From assembly GCA_027627225.1 (NCBI GenBank), contig CM051033.1, forward strand, positions 50,343,516-50,407,515: DNA of 64,000 nucleotides. Reading direction: 5' to 3'. Source of the DNA: Congeria kusceri (taxonomy: Eukaryota > Mollusca > Bivalvia > Myida > Dreissenidae). Positions 11,201-22,978 of the stretch are shown here, one piece after another; position 1 is the stretch's first letter; each line of letters starts with the position of its first letter. The notes under the pieces were generated by a model. That model saw only the letters and a program-made list of their open reading frames with translations, searched no databases and was not told where the DNA came from. The translations under genes and the position numbers were made by a program.

Positions 11201-13266
11201 ACCTAAACAATGAAGAGTGTCATACATTTCTCTACTTTTCTTCACATGCCTTATTTGACGTTTTCCTTGCAGTTTCTATTTCAAAATGAGGTGTCATGAA
11301 TAAGACATAATGTTTCTGTTTACAGGCGTTATTCGCGTTGTGGTTTCGATGTCAACGATTTTAACCTGCTTCTTTATGACCAGGTTCCAATTGTCTCTGT
11401 GCCAAACCAATCAAATAATATCTTTGTCTCCACTGCATGTTCTTTTCCATATCAAACCTTTTTTTTGCTGCAAAGATAGACGTGCTCAACAATAAATAAT
11501 TGAGTTCACGAGAGCCTTTTTGATGCTGTCACTCGTGCTTATCTAATCTACTTCTATTTTGAAAATGTATTTAAACATTTTGTGTTTGGCAGCTATTGGC
11601 ACACAATTTTGTACCGTAACCGGATCAGAGTGTTCTAGAGCAACTGACAGCTACTGTGACGCAAGTGCATTGAAATGCAAGTGTCCTGCTAAAGCGACGG
11701 CGGCCAGCAACACCTGCGCATATAAACGTAAGTACATTTGGTTAACTTTGCTTAAACATAGTTTCAATAAATTGGGATACTTTTGCAAACGACGTCGTTT
11801 ACTTTTGATTGGCTTACTTGTCTCTTAAAATGGATTAACCTTACAAATCTACATTCAGGTGCAAGGACAATTGTGTGCACTTATAAAATACCTATGTACT
11901 CGGAAATCGTCAACCTTTGGAAGATCAACATTACGAGTATAGTAATGAAATGCAAGATTTTCTCTCATTTTTGATTACAATATGAGTTTTTTTCTTGCCT
12001 ATTTCTGTACAACAGCATTGTACATTACAGACAACTTAAAATTTAATCAATTAAAAGGGGTTTATCTAAATTTATTGCACCACGTGATCTTTTGTTACAG
12101 GTACTTGAACATCCGGCCATCGAATTTTATCAAATTGCAACAACCTGTGTACATATAACTTCAAAATGTAATCGAATTCTGATGTAGACATGTTTTGTGT
12201 GTATGTGTATTTTAAATTAACTCAAATAATTCAAGCCGATTTAATTTTAGCATGCATTTCTTCTGACACCTGCACTCCTCTGGACCCCAACTCGAAATGC
12301 TCTGGGAGGGGCAGCAATGACAAATGTCGATGCAAGACTAGGCATACACTTGGAAGTAATGGAAAGTGTGCTGCCGGCTCCGGTTCCGATTCTGGTCTGT
12401 GAATTGCAATTTTGGAAGAGCATAAAAGTGTGTGTGTACGATCATTCATATCAATTATTTTCAAAATAAGCAAATGAAAGGAGCACTTTTACTTTAAAAC
12501 AGACGGATAACCACAAACATGACGAAGAAACACTAAAATATCGAATAATACTACACATAAAATGTTCGTCGTTTGCATCGTTTGTTAGTGTTGTGTAACC
12601 TAAAACAACTGTCAAATTAACCTATATACACGTGTTTGAGTTTCCGTCTGTACAGCGAAAACTAGTTTCTTATTAAAAAGTATTCAATTACGCGTTTTTT
12701 TCAACAACCGTTCTTATTAACTTTTCTACTATTTTTAAATCGAAGTATAAGCTAATAAACTGTATCGGGTTGTTTTAATTTATGTCAATATATTTGTTGA
12801 AAGATCGTACATACACTTTTTAAACCTTACCGTGTTTCAATTGATTCATGCGTAATGTAATCGTGATCTATTTAAAGGGACCAAGTATGTTTAACATCTT
12901 GATATTATCCATAAAATCTATTTCATATGTACTGAATTAATTTTATGTACATGTTTTAACAATTCGTCGACTTTTTGTCTGATACGTACTGATATATGTA
13001 CGAAGATGGTTCTTTTAAGATCCCAAGATTTAACAAACGATGGTCATTTTATGTATTTTGACACATTTAAAAAGTGAATAGTGTCATACGTTTGTCTAGT
13101 TTTTAGGGGCTCAGAAGCCTTTGATGATGTTTCCAATTGTACACAAAGTTTCTATTTGAAGGCGAGATTTCATGCTTACCACATTTTTTTCGGTTTTTAA
13201 GGCGCGGTCGGCGTTATGGTCTCTATGGCAACGATTCTTTCCTGCTTCTTTGGGACCATATTCTAA
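8149..13266 (+). CDS. Gene 2: short EGF-like protein, path Sig-C-B-T, with decayed exon copies inside
   Basis: Exons with usable splice sites are 8149-8218 (signal-like), 11593-11727 (C), 12251-12394 (B) and 13202-13266 (T, TAA). All junctions are phase 1 and the sum is 414 bp, giving 137 residues. Between them lie non-functional copies: a degenerate module (8394-8504), B relics (8907, 10274), T relics (9332, 11326) and a C exon with a lost donor (9597). The signal exon has CTG where the sister exon in gene 3 has ATG, so translation would have to begin upstream. An in-frame ATG lies at 8119 if that stretch is exonic. The gene may be active with two modules, or decaying. Confidence 0.45.
8394..8504 (+). 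pseudogene. Degenerate cysteine-module exon (type D)
   Basis: The frame ending TACECVPTYVLDGTTCRG keeps the C-x-C and last C of the module and ends at a GT donor (AGTAAGA) in phase 1. TGA interrupts the frame at 8411-8413 if the exon starts after the AG at 8392-8393. A tryptophan sits where the third cysteine is expected. An alternative start after the AG at 8413-8414 avoids the stop but leaves half a module. It has no close partner in genes 1 or 3. Confidence 0.4.
8907..8938 (+). pseudogene. Truncated B-exon relic
   Basis: After a TTATAG acceptor the first ~30 bp match exon B (TCTTCTGACACGTGTACCACTCTG), but the first cysteine codon is TTT. The sequence then jumps into what is downstream intron in the sister unit (compare 10573 onward), so most of the exon was deleted. 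Confidence 0.55.
9332..9396 (+). pseudogene. T-exon relic, acceptor lost
   Basis: The hydrophobic-tail exon is recognisable (AVRVVISMSTIL), but the acceptor is CAT instead of CAG, and the TAA found in working copies is replaced by CAA, so the frame runs on. Confidence 0.6.
9597..9731 (+). pseudogene. C exon with mutated donor
   Basis: A 135-bp C module has all six cysteines (VCSVSGSEC ... SYCDATALKCKC ... NAC) and a good acceptor TTGACAG, but the donor reads GAAAGC where sister copies have GTAAGT. Read-through meets TGA within a few codons. The domain looks intact but cannot be spliced normally. Confidence 0.65.
10274..10417 (+). pseudogene. B-exon relic with two lost cysteines
   Basis: 144 bp, the same length as 12251-12394, and open through the module. 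The acceptor AG is replaced by TG, the second cysteine is Tyr (TAT) and the third is Arg (CGT). The donor GTATTG remains. Confidence 0.65.
11326..11495 (+). pseudogene. T exon with lost stop codon
   Basis: The acceptor TTTACAG is good and the hydrophobic run VVVSMSTILTCFFMTRF is present, but the stop TAA is CAA. The frame continues to TAA at 11493-11495, adding about 35 residues, several of them basic and cysteine. It could end a transcript, but the added tail would spoil a GPI signal. Confidence 0.5.
11593..11727 (+). CDS. Gene 2 exon type C
   Basis: 135 bp, phase 1-1, acceptor TTGGCAG, donor GTAAGT. Six cysteines in the C-type spacing C-x6-C-x7-C-x6-C-x-C-x10-C. This is the only C exon in gene 2 with both splice sites intact. 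Confidence 0.62.
12251..12394 (+). CDS. Gene 2 exon type B (long form)
   Basis: 144 bp, phase 1-1, acceptor TTTTAG, donor GTCTGT. Six cysteines (CTPLDPNSKCSG, KCRCKTRHTLGSNGKC). The C-terminal linker is four residues longer than in the 132-bp form and reads Gly-Ser-Gly-Ser-Asp-Ser. Confidence 0.65.
13202..13266 (+). CDS. Gene 2 terminal exon T
   Basis: 65 bp after TTTTAAG, encoding AVGVMVSMATILSCFFGTIF then TAA. Same length and layout as 1316-1380 and 32391-32455. Confidence 0.65.
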
Positions 13267-14310
13267 TTGTCACGGAGGTCAGCACTTAATGGACTTGGAC
13301 ATGGCTACTTTTATAAAAAACAGTATCAAGTGAAAACCTTTATTTCAGACAAACCAGCACAATGTTTGTTTATTCAAATGTCCATTTAAGGTAGCTGCCA
13401 TTTTATAATTATTTATAATAATTTATATATATTTCGAAGCCATTGATGTCGGTGAAAATAATCTTCCTTAATTAACAAGTCTATTAAGTTGCTGCCATGG
13501 TATTCAGAAACTCTATTTTCTATGCGTGATTTTTTCTTAAATTATAATCTGTGTAATGTAGATGTAGTCCAGTCCTAAACCTCCATTTCAAGATATGACT
13601 GACTTGTAATTTGTTTTGCAACAGTTAAACATATGGACGTTCAAATATCCAAAATTCAAATATTACCTTCAAAATAAATAAATAAAAAGAAAATCACAAT
13701 AAAAATGGGATCAATTTTAGACACCACACCTATATTACATTAATGCTCACACATAATTCCAACATCATATCTGCATGGACTGTCGCAAGGGGTGTGTGTT
13801 CATTACATTTATCATACTATATGTATCATTGCTTGTCTGATCCGTTTGTAATTGATACAACATAGTTTTGGAGTATAAAAATTAAAACAAAATCGTTCAA
13901 ACATTTGCACAAAACCTAGAATTACTATTAAGAATTTAATATGTACAGCATTTGTATTATTTCATTATGTACTATATATTATATTTATAGATTTAACGAA
14001 AACTGGAAAAAAAAATGTTCATGTGTTATAAAATTAGGCCAGTTTTTGCTTGTCAAGTCGACATTTAGGAAAATAATAAGATATTTACATAAATTTGCAC
14101 GCAATACAAGGAGCTCAAAACATTCAGTCGCACTATGACCCTGCGATCATGGCTTATATGATCACATGAACTGAAAGAAATATATGTCGCTTAATATTTA
14201 ATACTATGAATGTTACAACGTATTGCATGTGATACGTTATCTTTCCAACGGACAGGCGTGTGATACATCATTTTTCAACAATAAAAAGTTTTTCAATCCT
14301 TTCTTGCTCT
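13267..14310 (+). other. 3' UTR/flank of gene 2 with polyA signal
   Basis: Shares blocks with the flanks of genes 1 and 3. It ends with AATAAA at 14280-14285 in the same CAACAATAAAA context as gene 1. No coding sequence. Confidence 0.45.
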
Positions 14311-15780
14311 TTCCAAATATGTATATTTAGAACATTCAACCTTAAAAGCGATAAACAATGTAAGTATCGTAATGAAAATAAGGAAATACGACTTCCTTTC
14401 AAGTATTCGTAGACATATGTTACTTGAAGATAGTGGAGACAAGTTTTAATATTTATATACAGAATATAATCAACATTTTAAAAGGTGGGTCGCATTTTTA
14501 ACGTTTATTTGTATTTTGTTTACAATGAATAGAGTTATATTTATTATACCAAAGTTATTTTGTGGCGTATTTAGACATCTATAATAATAATAATAAGACT
14601 CAAATTTCTATTTGTTAATTTGTATACATATTTTTTGTATTTATATTACAGGGAACGGTAATTTTCCTTTAAACATTTGTTTTTCAGTCTCGTGATAGTA
14701 ACCACTTAAATCAAAGGCACACTAACAACACATTTTGCGAGGAAGAAAATCCCAAACTTGCAACAAGCAGATATTTATTATATGTCTTACATGCATGTTT
14801 GCCCTAAGAACACACATTCAATTTCGCCTGTTAATTATTTATTGGAACAAACACATCAAATATAATTTTAAAAAGACTACTGAAAATAGTATTCAAGTTA
14901 TTGGAATTATCCTTTGTTCATGGTATATAGTTTTACTAGTCCTGTTTCAAGTGTGTCAACTTACTGAATTAATTCAAATCTGACGTTCTATTCAGGTAAT
15001 TCTTGTGATAATGCTTAAAACATTGCTTACACTATTATATTTGATAAGGTAAGATTATTGAAATACACCTAATTTAAGATACTATTATTCAGTTGTGCTT
15101 TCCCAGTTTATAAATGTAAACTTAAATGTATAAACTACTAGTATATTTTCTTTCCAAAGAACTTGGTATGTATTTGCTGGTACATAAAATATTTTCAACA
15201 CATTTTTAATCGGCTATATAAATCACACGATCTGGATGGAGCTTATACCCGTCACTAGTATATACTGACTAGAAGACAGCCCAACATGTCAATGGCTATG
15301 GTTTTGGTTTGTTGCGGATACATAATGGAAGACGAAGTTTATTTCGAACGAAAAGCATACGCCCTTGACTTCAAACAGTTATAAACAATAATGAACATAT
15401 AAACATGCATCATAAATATATCAAATAAAAAGTATTATGACAATATATAAATACAATAAACATTTCCAGTAACATTAACATTGTCACTAACATTTTAAAC
15501 TCCTCAATGTTGTTGTCAACGGAACACTTTCCTCTCATCGAGCTGTAACAAACACTTCACAAGTTTTAACCACATGTAATTTTGTGTAAAATAGGCTTAC
15601 CATTAATCACACTGGCATTACGCATATAACTGATATTTGTGGAAACGTGATAAGGTTTCAATGTTATCACAGTTAAAGAAAATTATGAACGTCATTCACT
15701 TTAAGTCAACATATATTTGGGTTAAACGAATACGTGATTTAAACGAATATTCATTATTTACGCACGTATGTGCATTTAAA
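14311..15780. other. Non-coding, AT-rich; no feature recognised
   Basis: Only short chance reading frames. No splice-bounded module, repeat array or RNA gene was seen. Confidence 0.4.
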
Positions 15781-17540
15781 TCTGTAGATTTATTTGTGAC
15801 TGATTGGTGGTAAGTAATTCTGCATGCACAAAATAGATTTCTTTAGTTTTATCTGTGACATGTTTTCGGTGGACATCATCAGCGCCATGTATTCATGCAC
15901 GTGCACGGTCAACAAAATCTACCAAATTATGTACAATTAAGATCAACTCTAATATAATACCGTCAATAAAGTGATTTATTCATTTCCCACTTCCTCTTAA
16001 CTAATTTTCTTACTCTACAAAAAAGTGCCTACTATCTACAATTTTATCAACGACGTATGTATGCATATTTGGGTTGTGGTTGTATACAATGTGATTTAAA
16101 AATTACGTTTTGTAGACTTATATAATTATATTTATCAGGGTTCAATTAATCTATTATGCGCTCACTCATGTTAAAACTGATAACGTGTGCATAGAGTCGG
16201 TGACTTAAGATGCCATTGTATTTCTAACTGTAAAATTTCAAAATCTCCAAATTTAGAATACCGATTTCTGTACTAATCACACATTCATCTGTACACATGT
16301 CGATGGATAAATGAAGAACAAACCAATAAGTATTAACATTTAATTGAAGTAATGTCATTATTCACGAATGAAGTCTTTGCTAGAAAATGGACGAATACGG
16401 CAATATGATATTTTAAAACATGTTATTTATACATAATTGAAATATATATTTCACGACTTTTGTTCATTATAATTATAATCGATTTATTTGTGTGTAATTC
16501 ATCAACCAGTCAGCTTTACAAAATTTGGCCTTAGTCGTTTTTTTATTTTGTTTTGCATGTCGCTTAAAACAGACAATTTATTGATCTATAGATTACATCT
16601 GGATTTATTTCATGACAATATGAGGCTTGCATTAAGCACACAACGTCCACGGGTAGTACAACAATCTTGATTGAAAAAAATGCTGGCCCAACTGGGCACT
16701 AAACAATGTCAACTCCATGTCACAGCTCAAGCTCTACCACAATGCAACATATTCTTACTTTACCGTAAGAGTAATCACGTGACTTCGACGAAATAATAAA
16801 AACCGCAAGTTGAATTTTATATGTGCATATATACGTACATATACGTGTATTATTCATGCTGCGTGGACGTTACCACAAATGTCAATCAAATTAAATGTAT
16901 ATGACAGATTAATTATTCAATCATTGTTCTTGAAATTAATTAATTCTCGGATTATCAAGGTTACATAAAGGAACACGTGCTAATGAGTGTTATGTGTTTT
17001 GCCGAAGCGAAGAATAGAAATTAATTAAATCACTAAATCTTGTGAGAAACTAATTCAACAATTGTAAGTGGCTAATAAACTGAAAAGGTTTTATTATTAA
17101 TTTTGGTTACTGTTATCATTTACTATTTATATAAATTCAAGTTAATCCAGTATTATTTGTAATACAATTCATTTAGATGGATGCATTTACCTTTTCCCAA
17201 CAACCGTAAGGCTCTGATATTCTTAAGATTTGTCGTTTTAAAGTTATATAAAATTACCTATACACTATTGTTTTTGTTGCCATGAATGTATAATTTATTT
17301 TATTAGGCACTCGTGACTCAGGCAATTATTATTTATGATGACAATCGTTTCAATTTCTCATTCTTCCTTTTTGCAATACGAGTACGTGCCTCTCTCTATA
17401 TAAATATTCACAGACCTTTATTTATCCACTGCTGTGTCAAACAACTCACTCCATATTTTGTCTCCAGTGCAAGTTTGATTTGCACTAAACGATTGGTTGA
17501 TACGTGGCTTATCTTGTAGATGCACCTACTATATATAACT
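15780..17540. repeat. Paralogous block, copy 2 (partner 4700-7100)
   Basis: Matches 4700-7100 in order and orientation, including the tRNA-like relic at 16680-16750 and the stretch around AATACGAGTACGTGCCTC. It is shorter than copy 1 and lacks the 5161-5334 inverted-repeat element, so that element may be a later insertion. Confidence 0.6.
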
Positions 17541-18890
17541 ACACCAACACCGATAATTCGTTACATCGAGAGGTTATTGCGCAATATAAGGTAAGGTTTT
17601 GTATAATCTATTACAGGACCATAACAACCGGTTAATACTACAATTGTAAATTTCATTACAGCGTTTCAAGATTGTATAGCAAATACTACTGATTTGTCTG
17701 TTTCGTTTTGACATGAAAGCTTAATGAATGCAGAAAATACTATTATTTAATTGAACCGCTAAATGTACACGAAATTAATTCAAATATAAGACATGTTCAT
17801 GTAATTAAAGCAAATACATGCCGTTAATTCTTTAAATGTGTTGTTTTGAATAACCATGATTTTGCGGTTAACTTTTTTTCTGCCAGGTAAACTAAATGAT
17901 CTTCAAAGTTGTGCTGAGAACACTGAAAAATAAATAAATATTGCCCAAGAACCAGGGGGGTTTGCTAGGTTATATAATTTATTATTTACTCATAAAATGT
18001 CAATTTTGATATTTACGAGATATAGCAAAAACCTAATATTTTGCACTTACGCATGGGCATTGGGTGTTCCTAAAACATAATTTTAAGCAACAATTAATAT
18101 ATAAAATAATCATTTAAATAATATAACATAAATAAGTCTTTTTAATCATTAACCATTCGTAAAGAAACATTTAACTGCATACCTAATTCACCTAGACGTT
18201 TCTTATTGTTTCGTGAATTCTGATTGGCTGGCTCTTAACTCAGACGCTTTGACAGGCCGAGAGAGAGGTGTAGTTTCTAATATTATAGACTGTGTGTTCT
18301 GTAAGTGCAATGAATTAATTTAAGGCATGGCCTCACTGCTTTGTGACAGGTGATCAACGAGATCATTTGACGGCGTCTGCAAGAGATTTTACTACATAAA
18401 AGTGCATCAATTCGATTATTTTAGGATAGTTAGCATTGTAAATGCCTGTTTTTTTTTTGCATTTGTTTCTTCAAGAACAAATCTCTAGCTTCCAGTGGAA
18501 GTTTAATAGAATTCGGACATGTGCTGTCTGTAGAAATTATGTGAATATAAAGTTTTTGAAAATGAAAGTGTTGCCGAATCCACCACAAAGTATGCAAGTT
18601 AAATCTTCTCAAAGCTACGACCTCAGAATCAAATTAGATAGTTTAACCATTAGACCCAAGCGGGCCAAATTATTGTACACGTATATGTTTTTATCTCTGT
18701 GTTAATTAAATACGTGTAATTAACAAAAGCACAGAAAAGAAGAGAAGTAGTTCATATCAATCCTTTCGCGGTATACACTGATTTTTTATACGAGTATTAT
18801 AATAATCATGAATAATGATAATGTGATAATCATAATGATGGATTATATGAAGATCGCAATGTGATATCCAGCTAGTATGCTCATGCTTAC
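17541..18890. other. Non-coding; no feature recognised
   Basis: Only short chance reading frames. No splice-bounded module was seen. Confidence 0.35.
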
Positions 18891-18961
18891 GATGATGAGG
18901 ACGATGATGGTGATGATGATGACAAATTTGATAATGAGGATGAGGATGAAGGCTGATTAAA

Positions 18962-19001
<40 letters not shown>

Positions 19002-19045
19002 CAATAAGGTGATGATGATGATGATGATGATGATGATGGTGATAA
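18891..19045. repeat. (GAT)n microsatellite
   Basis: Imperfect GATGAT repeats run for about 150 bp. A His/Ile-rich minus-strand frame of about 129 codons across it is an artefact. Confidence 0.95.
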
Positions 19046-20760
19046 TAGCAACAACTAATATGGCAACAATTATGATGTGTATTGTATGTTGAGCCATTCA
19101 ATGTGACCGACCATTCATTACCAACAGTTCTGGCTGCAATGAACAAAACTAAGGGAAAACAATTATGATCATTTATTTATTCTCAAATAGTATTTGGAAA
19201 CTTCTTGTATAGAATGTTTAATTCATAAATTATATATTTGTCAAATTATGGTAAAACACACACTAGACATGCACAGAGCAGCTAGAGGTGTTTTATCCTA
19301 CCACTAATTGATTTAATCTTTTATGACTTAATGGCTCCTGAGATAAGCACAGTACTGTCACCACAAATTAGCAAGTCCAAGGGTGATTTGATAAGATCAC
19401 AACAAATTACAGATCACAGTATGGCACAGGGTGTTACAAAACCATGAAAGGGTCATGTTACAATGGAAACATGCAGCAAGTAGAGACAATTATGATACAT
19501 TGAAATCTGTAGCAAACCAAATCAATTGCACCAGATCAACAAGCCCCTCCCATATAAACAGGTTTATTAATATTTGACCTTATTCAACACATTAACAATT
19601 AAAATTACATGCACATTTGCACTTTTATATTTTTAAAGTTTTGTGTGACTTGAAATGGAATTACTGGTATTTTTATATGAATATTTATATTACATATAAA
19701 ATGTTATAGTTCAGATGACTATATTAACCATTGTGTTAACAATGTTATTCATGAAATCATCAAGATATAAAATTTACCATTTAATTATGATTTTGATTGG
19801 AGAATTTGCCTGAAATGGGTTAATGTTTGGATTATAGATAATTTTCTACAAGCATTGGTTTAACAATGAACACATTAACAGCCAATGATATTCACACTAC
19901 TCATAACACAGTGTAAGTCTTAAAGTATATATATATATATAATTTAACATGGGTTATGCGTATTTTGAAAATATACTGTTACATTCGCTGGTATTAAAGC
20001 ACCAAGGTTAGATGTGTGTCTTAAGAAGGGAAACAATTTATAATAAATTGTTTACTTGCATTCTCGGCGGAATAATAATAATCTTTTATTGCATAGTGTG
20101 TAGAGAAACATGTACATGTATGCCACCCACAAAATTTACAGTCTCCACGCTAACCACTAGCCCGACAGCCCGGGACTAGTGAAATGTAATTTGGGTTAGT
20201 AGAAAGTCAGTAATTGTATATAGTCGGGATAGCGGATAAATCATCTGTTTACTATGATTGCATACTGATTCGGGCTAGTGAACTAAAACAATTAATGTGA
20301 AGACTGAATTATAATCAAAATTTAGTGTAAAAATTGATCTAAAAAATATAATGTTTGTCGAATGAAAGACAACAGTATTTCCAGCACATGTATGATAACA
20401 TTTTCATGTCAAAATCAAATTTAATTCCTGAGAAAAAGATATTATTAATAGATTTTAATAAACACACGTCGCATGAATGTTTACCAAAAAGGTAAAAACA
20501 CGGTGTTAACGTATAGAAGTTTACTTTGAGACATATTTTTGTGAAACATGAATAACTATTAAAAGCATGTGGCAAATATACGAAACATGCCGGTGTCGGG
20601 TCAGGATAGCCCAATACCATAAATGCCCCAGTCGTTGGCAGCCCAGATCATTGATGGATTGGACCATGTTGGCCCAAAATGCAACTTGATAGACTTAATA
20701 GTTGCTGTTTAAGACAATTGTAATTATCATACCACATTCACTTTCAAACATTCCAAAGTG
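19046..20760. other. Non-coding; no gene recognised
   Basis: Contains a short (TA)n run near 19930 and no convincing exon. It lies downstream of the minus-strand THAP exon, so further exons of that gene could be here, but none was identified. Confidence 0.35.
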
Positions 20761-20766
20761 ACTTAC

Positions 20767-21162
20767 CGTTTTTCGATTCCTTTTGTCAAAAGCACCATAG
20801 CAGTTCCGCTTTCTTTTCACAGGTCCAGGGGCACTGGGATCCAATGTATTAAGTTGTTTAGCTTTCTCATTTTCTGGGAAAATGCTAGGCACAGCATCTT
20901 TAACCAGTGTCAATCGCATCTCTGCACCAAAATCTGACATCAACGATGGTGGATATACGAAGCATTGTTCTGAAAAATGCTTCTTGCATAACTTCGAGTT
21001 CTTCTGCGGAACGAAGTCTGTCAACTTGCCATCAATCTCCCTCCTGGAATTAACGGCAGAAATCCACTTCTTTCTTAGCTCTCGTCCTTAGGAAACTTGA
21101 AACAAAAACTTGTTTCTTTTATCAGGCCGCTCGTTGCATCCAAATGCGACGCACTGTACCAT
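20767..21162 (-). pseudogene. THAP-domain exon, copy 1 (frameshifted)
   Basis: Read on the minus strand from ATG at 21162, it starts like copy 2 (MVQCVAFGCNERPDKRNK) and ends at a strong donor, CG|GTAAGT, at 20767/20766. The distal part keeps the zinc ligands CKKH, CFVYPP and the conserved DAVPSIFP box of THAP domains. A one-base deletion near 21082 (AGCTCTCG against AGCTTCTCG in copy 2) breaks the N-terminal half. THAP domains are zinc-dependent DNA-binding modules found in nuclear regulators and in P-element-type transposases. Which of these this was is not visible; no transposase core follows. Confidence 0.65.
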
Positions 21163-21345
21163 TATTTAAACACAATGACAGCTATCAAAAGTCAATAAAT
21201 GTTAATGAGAAATGTATGTTGATAAGAATGACACAATTGTACGTTATGAATATGCTGAATACAATTGACATAATCCACAAAATCGCAATGGTCGATTGAA
21301 CATGTGTGTATAAGTCTCCTTATCCAGATGGAGGAGAGGTAGCTG

Positions 21346-21353
21346 TGACGTCA
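21346..21353. promoter_or_regulatory. CRE-type site upstream of THAP copy 1
   Basis: A full palindromic TGACGTCA lies about 185 bp before the minus-strand ATG. The same site is at 22094-22101 before copy 2. It may belong to a promoter copied with the exon. Confidence 0.3.
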
Positions 21354-21516
21354 TAACGGCGGAAATTCCCCAAAGCGTGGCGGAAATTGTCGATCGTCAA
21401 AATCATCGTTTTTTTTTGCTAATTTTTTTTTTTTCGAAAAACTAATAAACGCAATGTTATATAATTGTAATTTACTATTTAAATGACTTCAATATATGAA
21501 AACTTGTCCCATCACC

Positions 21517-21910
21517 GTTTTTCGATTCCTTTTGTCAAAGGCACCATAGCAGTTGCGCTTTCTTTTTACAGGTCCAAGGGCACCTTGAACCAATGTATTA
21601 AGTTGTCTAGCTTTCTCATTTTCTGGGAAAATGCTAGGCACGGCGTCTTTAACCAGTGTCAATCGCATCTCTGCACCAAAATCTGACATCAACGATGGTG
21701 GATATACGAAGCATTGTTCTGAAAATGCTTCTTGCATAACTTCGAGTTCTTCTGCGGAACGAAGTCTGTCAACTTGCCATCAATCTCCCTCCTGGAATTA
21801 AAGGCAGAAATCCACTTCTTTCTTAGCTTCTCGTCCTTAGGAAACTTGAAAAAAAACTTGTTTCTTTTATCAGGCCGCTCGTTGCATCCAAATGCGACGC
21901 ACTGTACCAT
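21517..21910 (-). pseudogene. THAP-domain exon, copy 2 (frameshifted)
   Basis: From ATG at 21910 (minus strand) the frame has C-x4-C (CVAFGC), a KFPKDEKLRKKW core and C-x2-H (CKKHF), then shifts. A run of five A in copy 1 is four A here (near 21721), so CFVYPP and AVPSIFP fall in another frame. The exon end has GTGATG in place of GTAAGT. The break is different from that in copy 1, so neither copy encodes an intact domain. Confidence 0.65.
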
Positions 21911-22908
21911 TATTTAAACACAATGACAGCTATCAAAAGTCAATAAATGTTAATGAGAAATGTATGTTGATAAGAATGACACAATTGTACGTTATGAATA
22001 TGCTGAATACAATTGACATAATCCACAAAATCGCAATGGTTGATTGAACATGTGTGTATAAGTCTCCTTATCCGGATGGAGGAGAGGTAGCTGTGACGTC
22101 ATAACGGCGGAAATTCCCGAAAGCGTGGCGGAAATTGTCGATCGTCAAAATCATCGTTTTTTTTGCTAATAAATATATTTTTTATTTCGAAAAACTAATA
22201 AACGCATTGTTATATAATTGTAATTTACTATTTAAATGACTTCAATGTATGAAAACTTGTCCCATCACCTTTAACATTGTATTCGGAATGACCATTATTC
22301 CTAAATAAGAGATTATTTCCAATGTTTATATCTGTATTATGTTGCTCTACCGCTTCTTTATCTATAATGTTCTTTTCCAAGCATATTTGACATGTTTAAT
22401 TGCCAATTAGACAATATGTTCTTTTAACAGTAAACTACACATAGATGCATTTACATTATATAGAATATATGGATTTTAAAATACGTATAAACGATGCATG
22501 CATACAATGTATACAGCGACATTCGCTGCATTAATGGAACTTAAAGTTATATATATGTAGTTAAAACGTGCGATTTCGGAACTGACATTAAATAAATTGG
22601 TGCATTCGAGGATGGTTAAAAATGTTATTAGAACATTGCTTCGATCTGTTCCTTAACAATTTCACTAAATGGTAATATTTGATATTTATCAAATTTCTTA
22701 AATATTAATATAATCATAATACTAACTATAATGATACTAACCGCAAACATATTTCTGAATAATCTCTGAGTACTTGATGCATTCATTACTTTCAATGCAA
22801 TTAAGGTTTTTTAAAAGTGTCGATAAACACTACTTTGAAATAAACATAAAATCACACAATTAATGTCTAAAGTGAATGGTACCGATCACTCACTTCTAAT
22901 ATTTTCAG

Positions 22909-22978
22909 ATGAAACAACAGGTTATTTTCTCAGCGTTGCTGGCATTCTGTTTCTTACGGACAATCCATACACAAAACG
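22909..22978 (+). CDS. Gene 3 signal-peptide exon
   Basis: ATG directly follows the acceptor ATTTTCAG, implying an upstream non-coding exon. It encodes a classic signal peptide with Lys near the start, a hydrophobic core ending in LLAFCFL and a polar end. 70 bp, phase 1, donor GTAGGG. Confidence 0.65.

Larger units (their letters stand above)
20776..22269. repeat. Tandem duplication of ~750 bp carrying the THAP exon
   Basis: Unit 1 is about 20776-21516 and unit 2 about 21517-22269, offset near 750 bp. Similarity covers the exon, the CRE-containing upstream part and the AT-rich tail ending CTTGTCCCATCACC in both. Differences are scattered single bases and small indels. Confidence 0.85.

Noticed and set aside
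18757..19146. His/Ile-rich 129-codon minus-strand frame
   Set aside because: Product of the GAT microsatellite; no splice or domain support.
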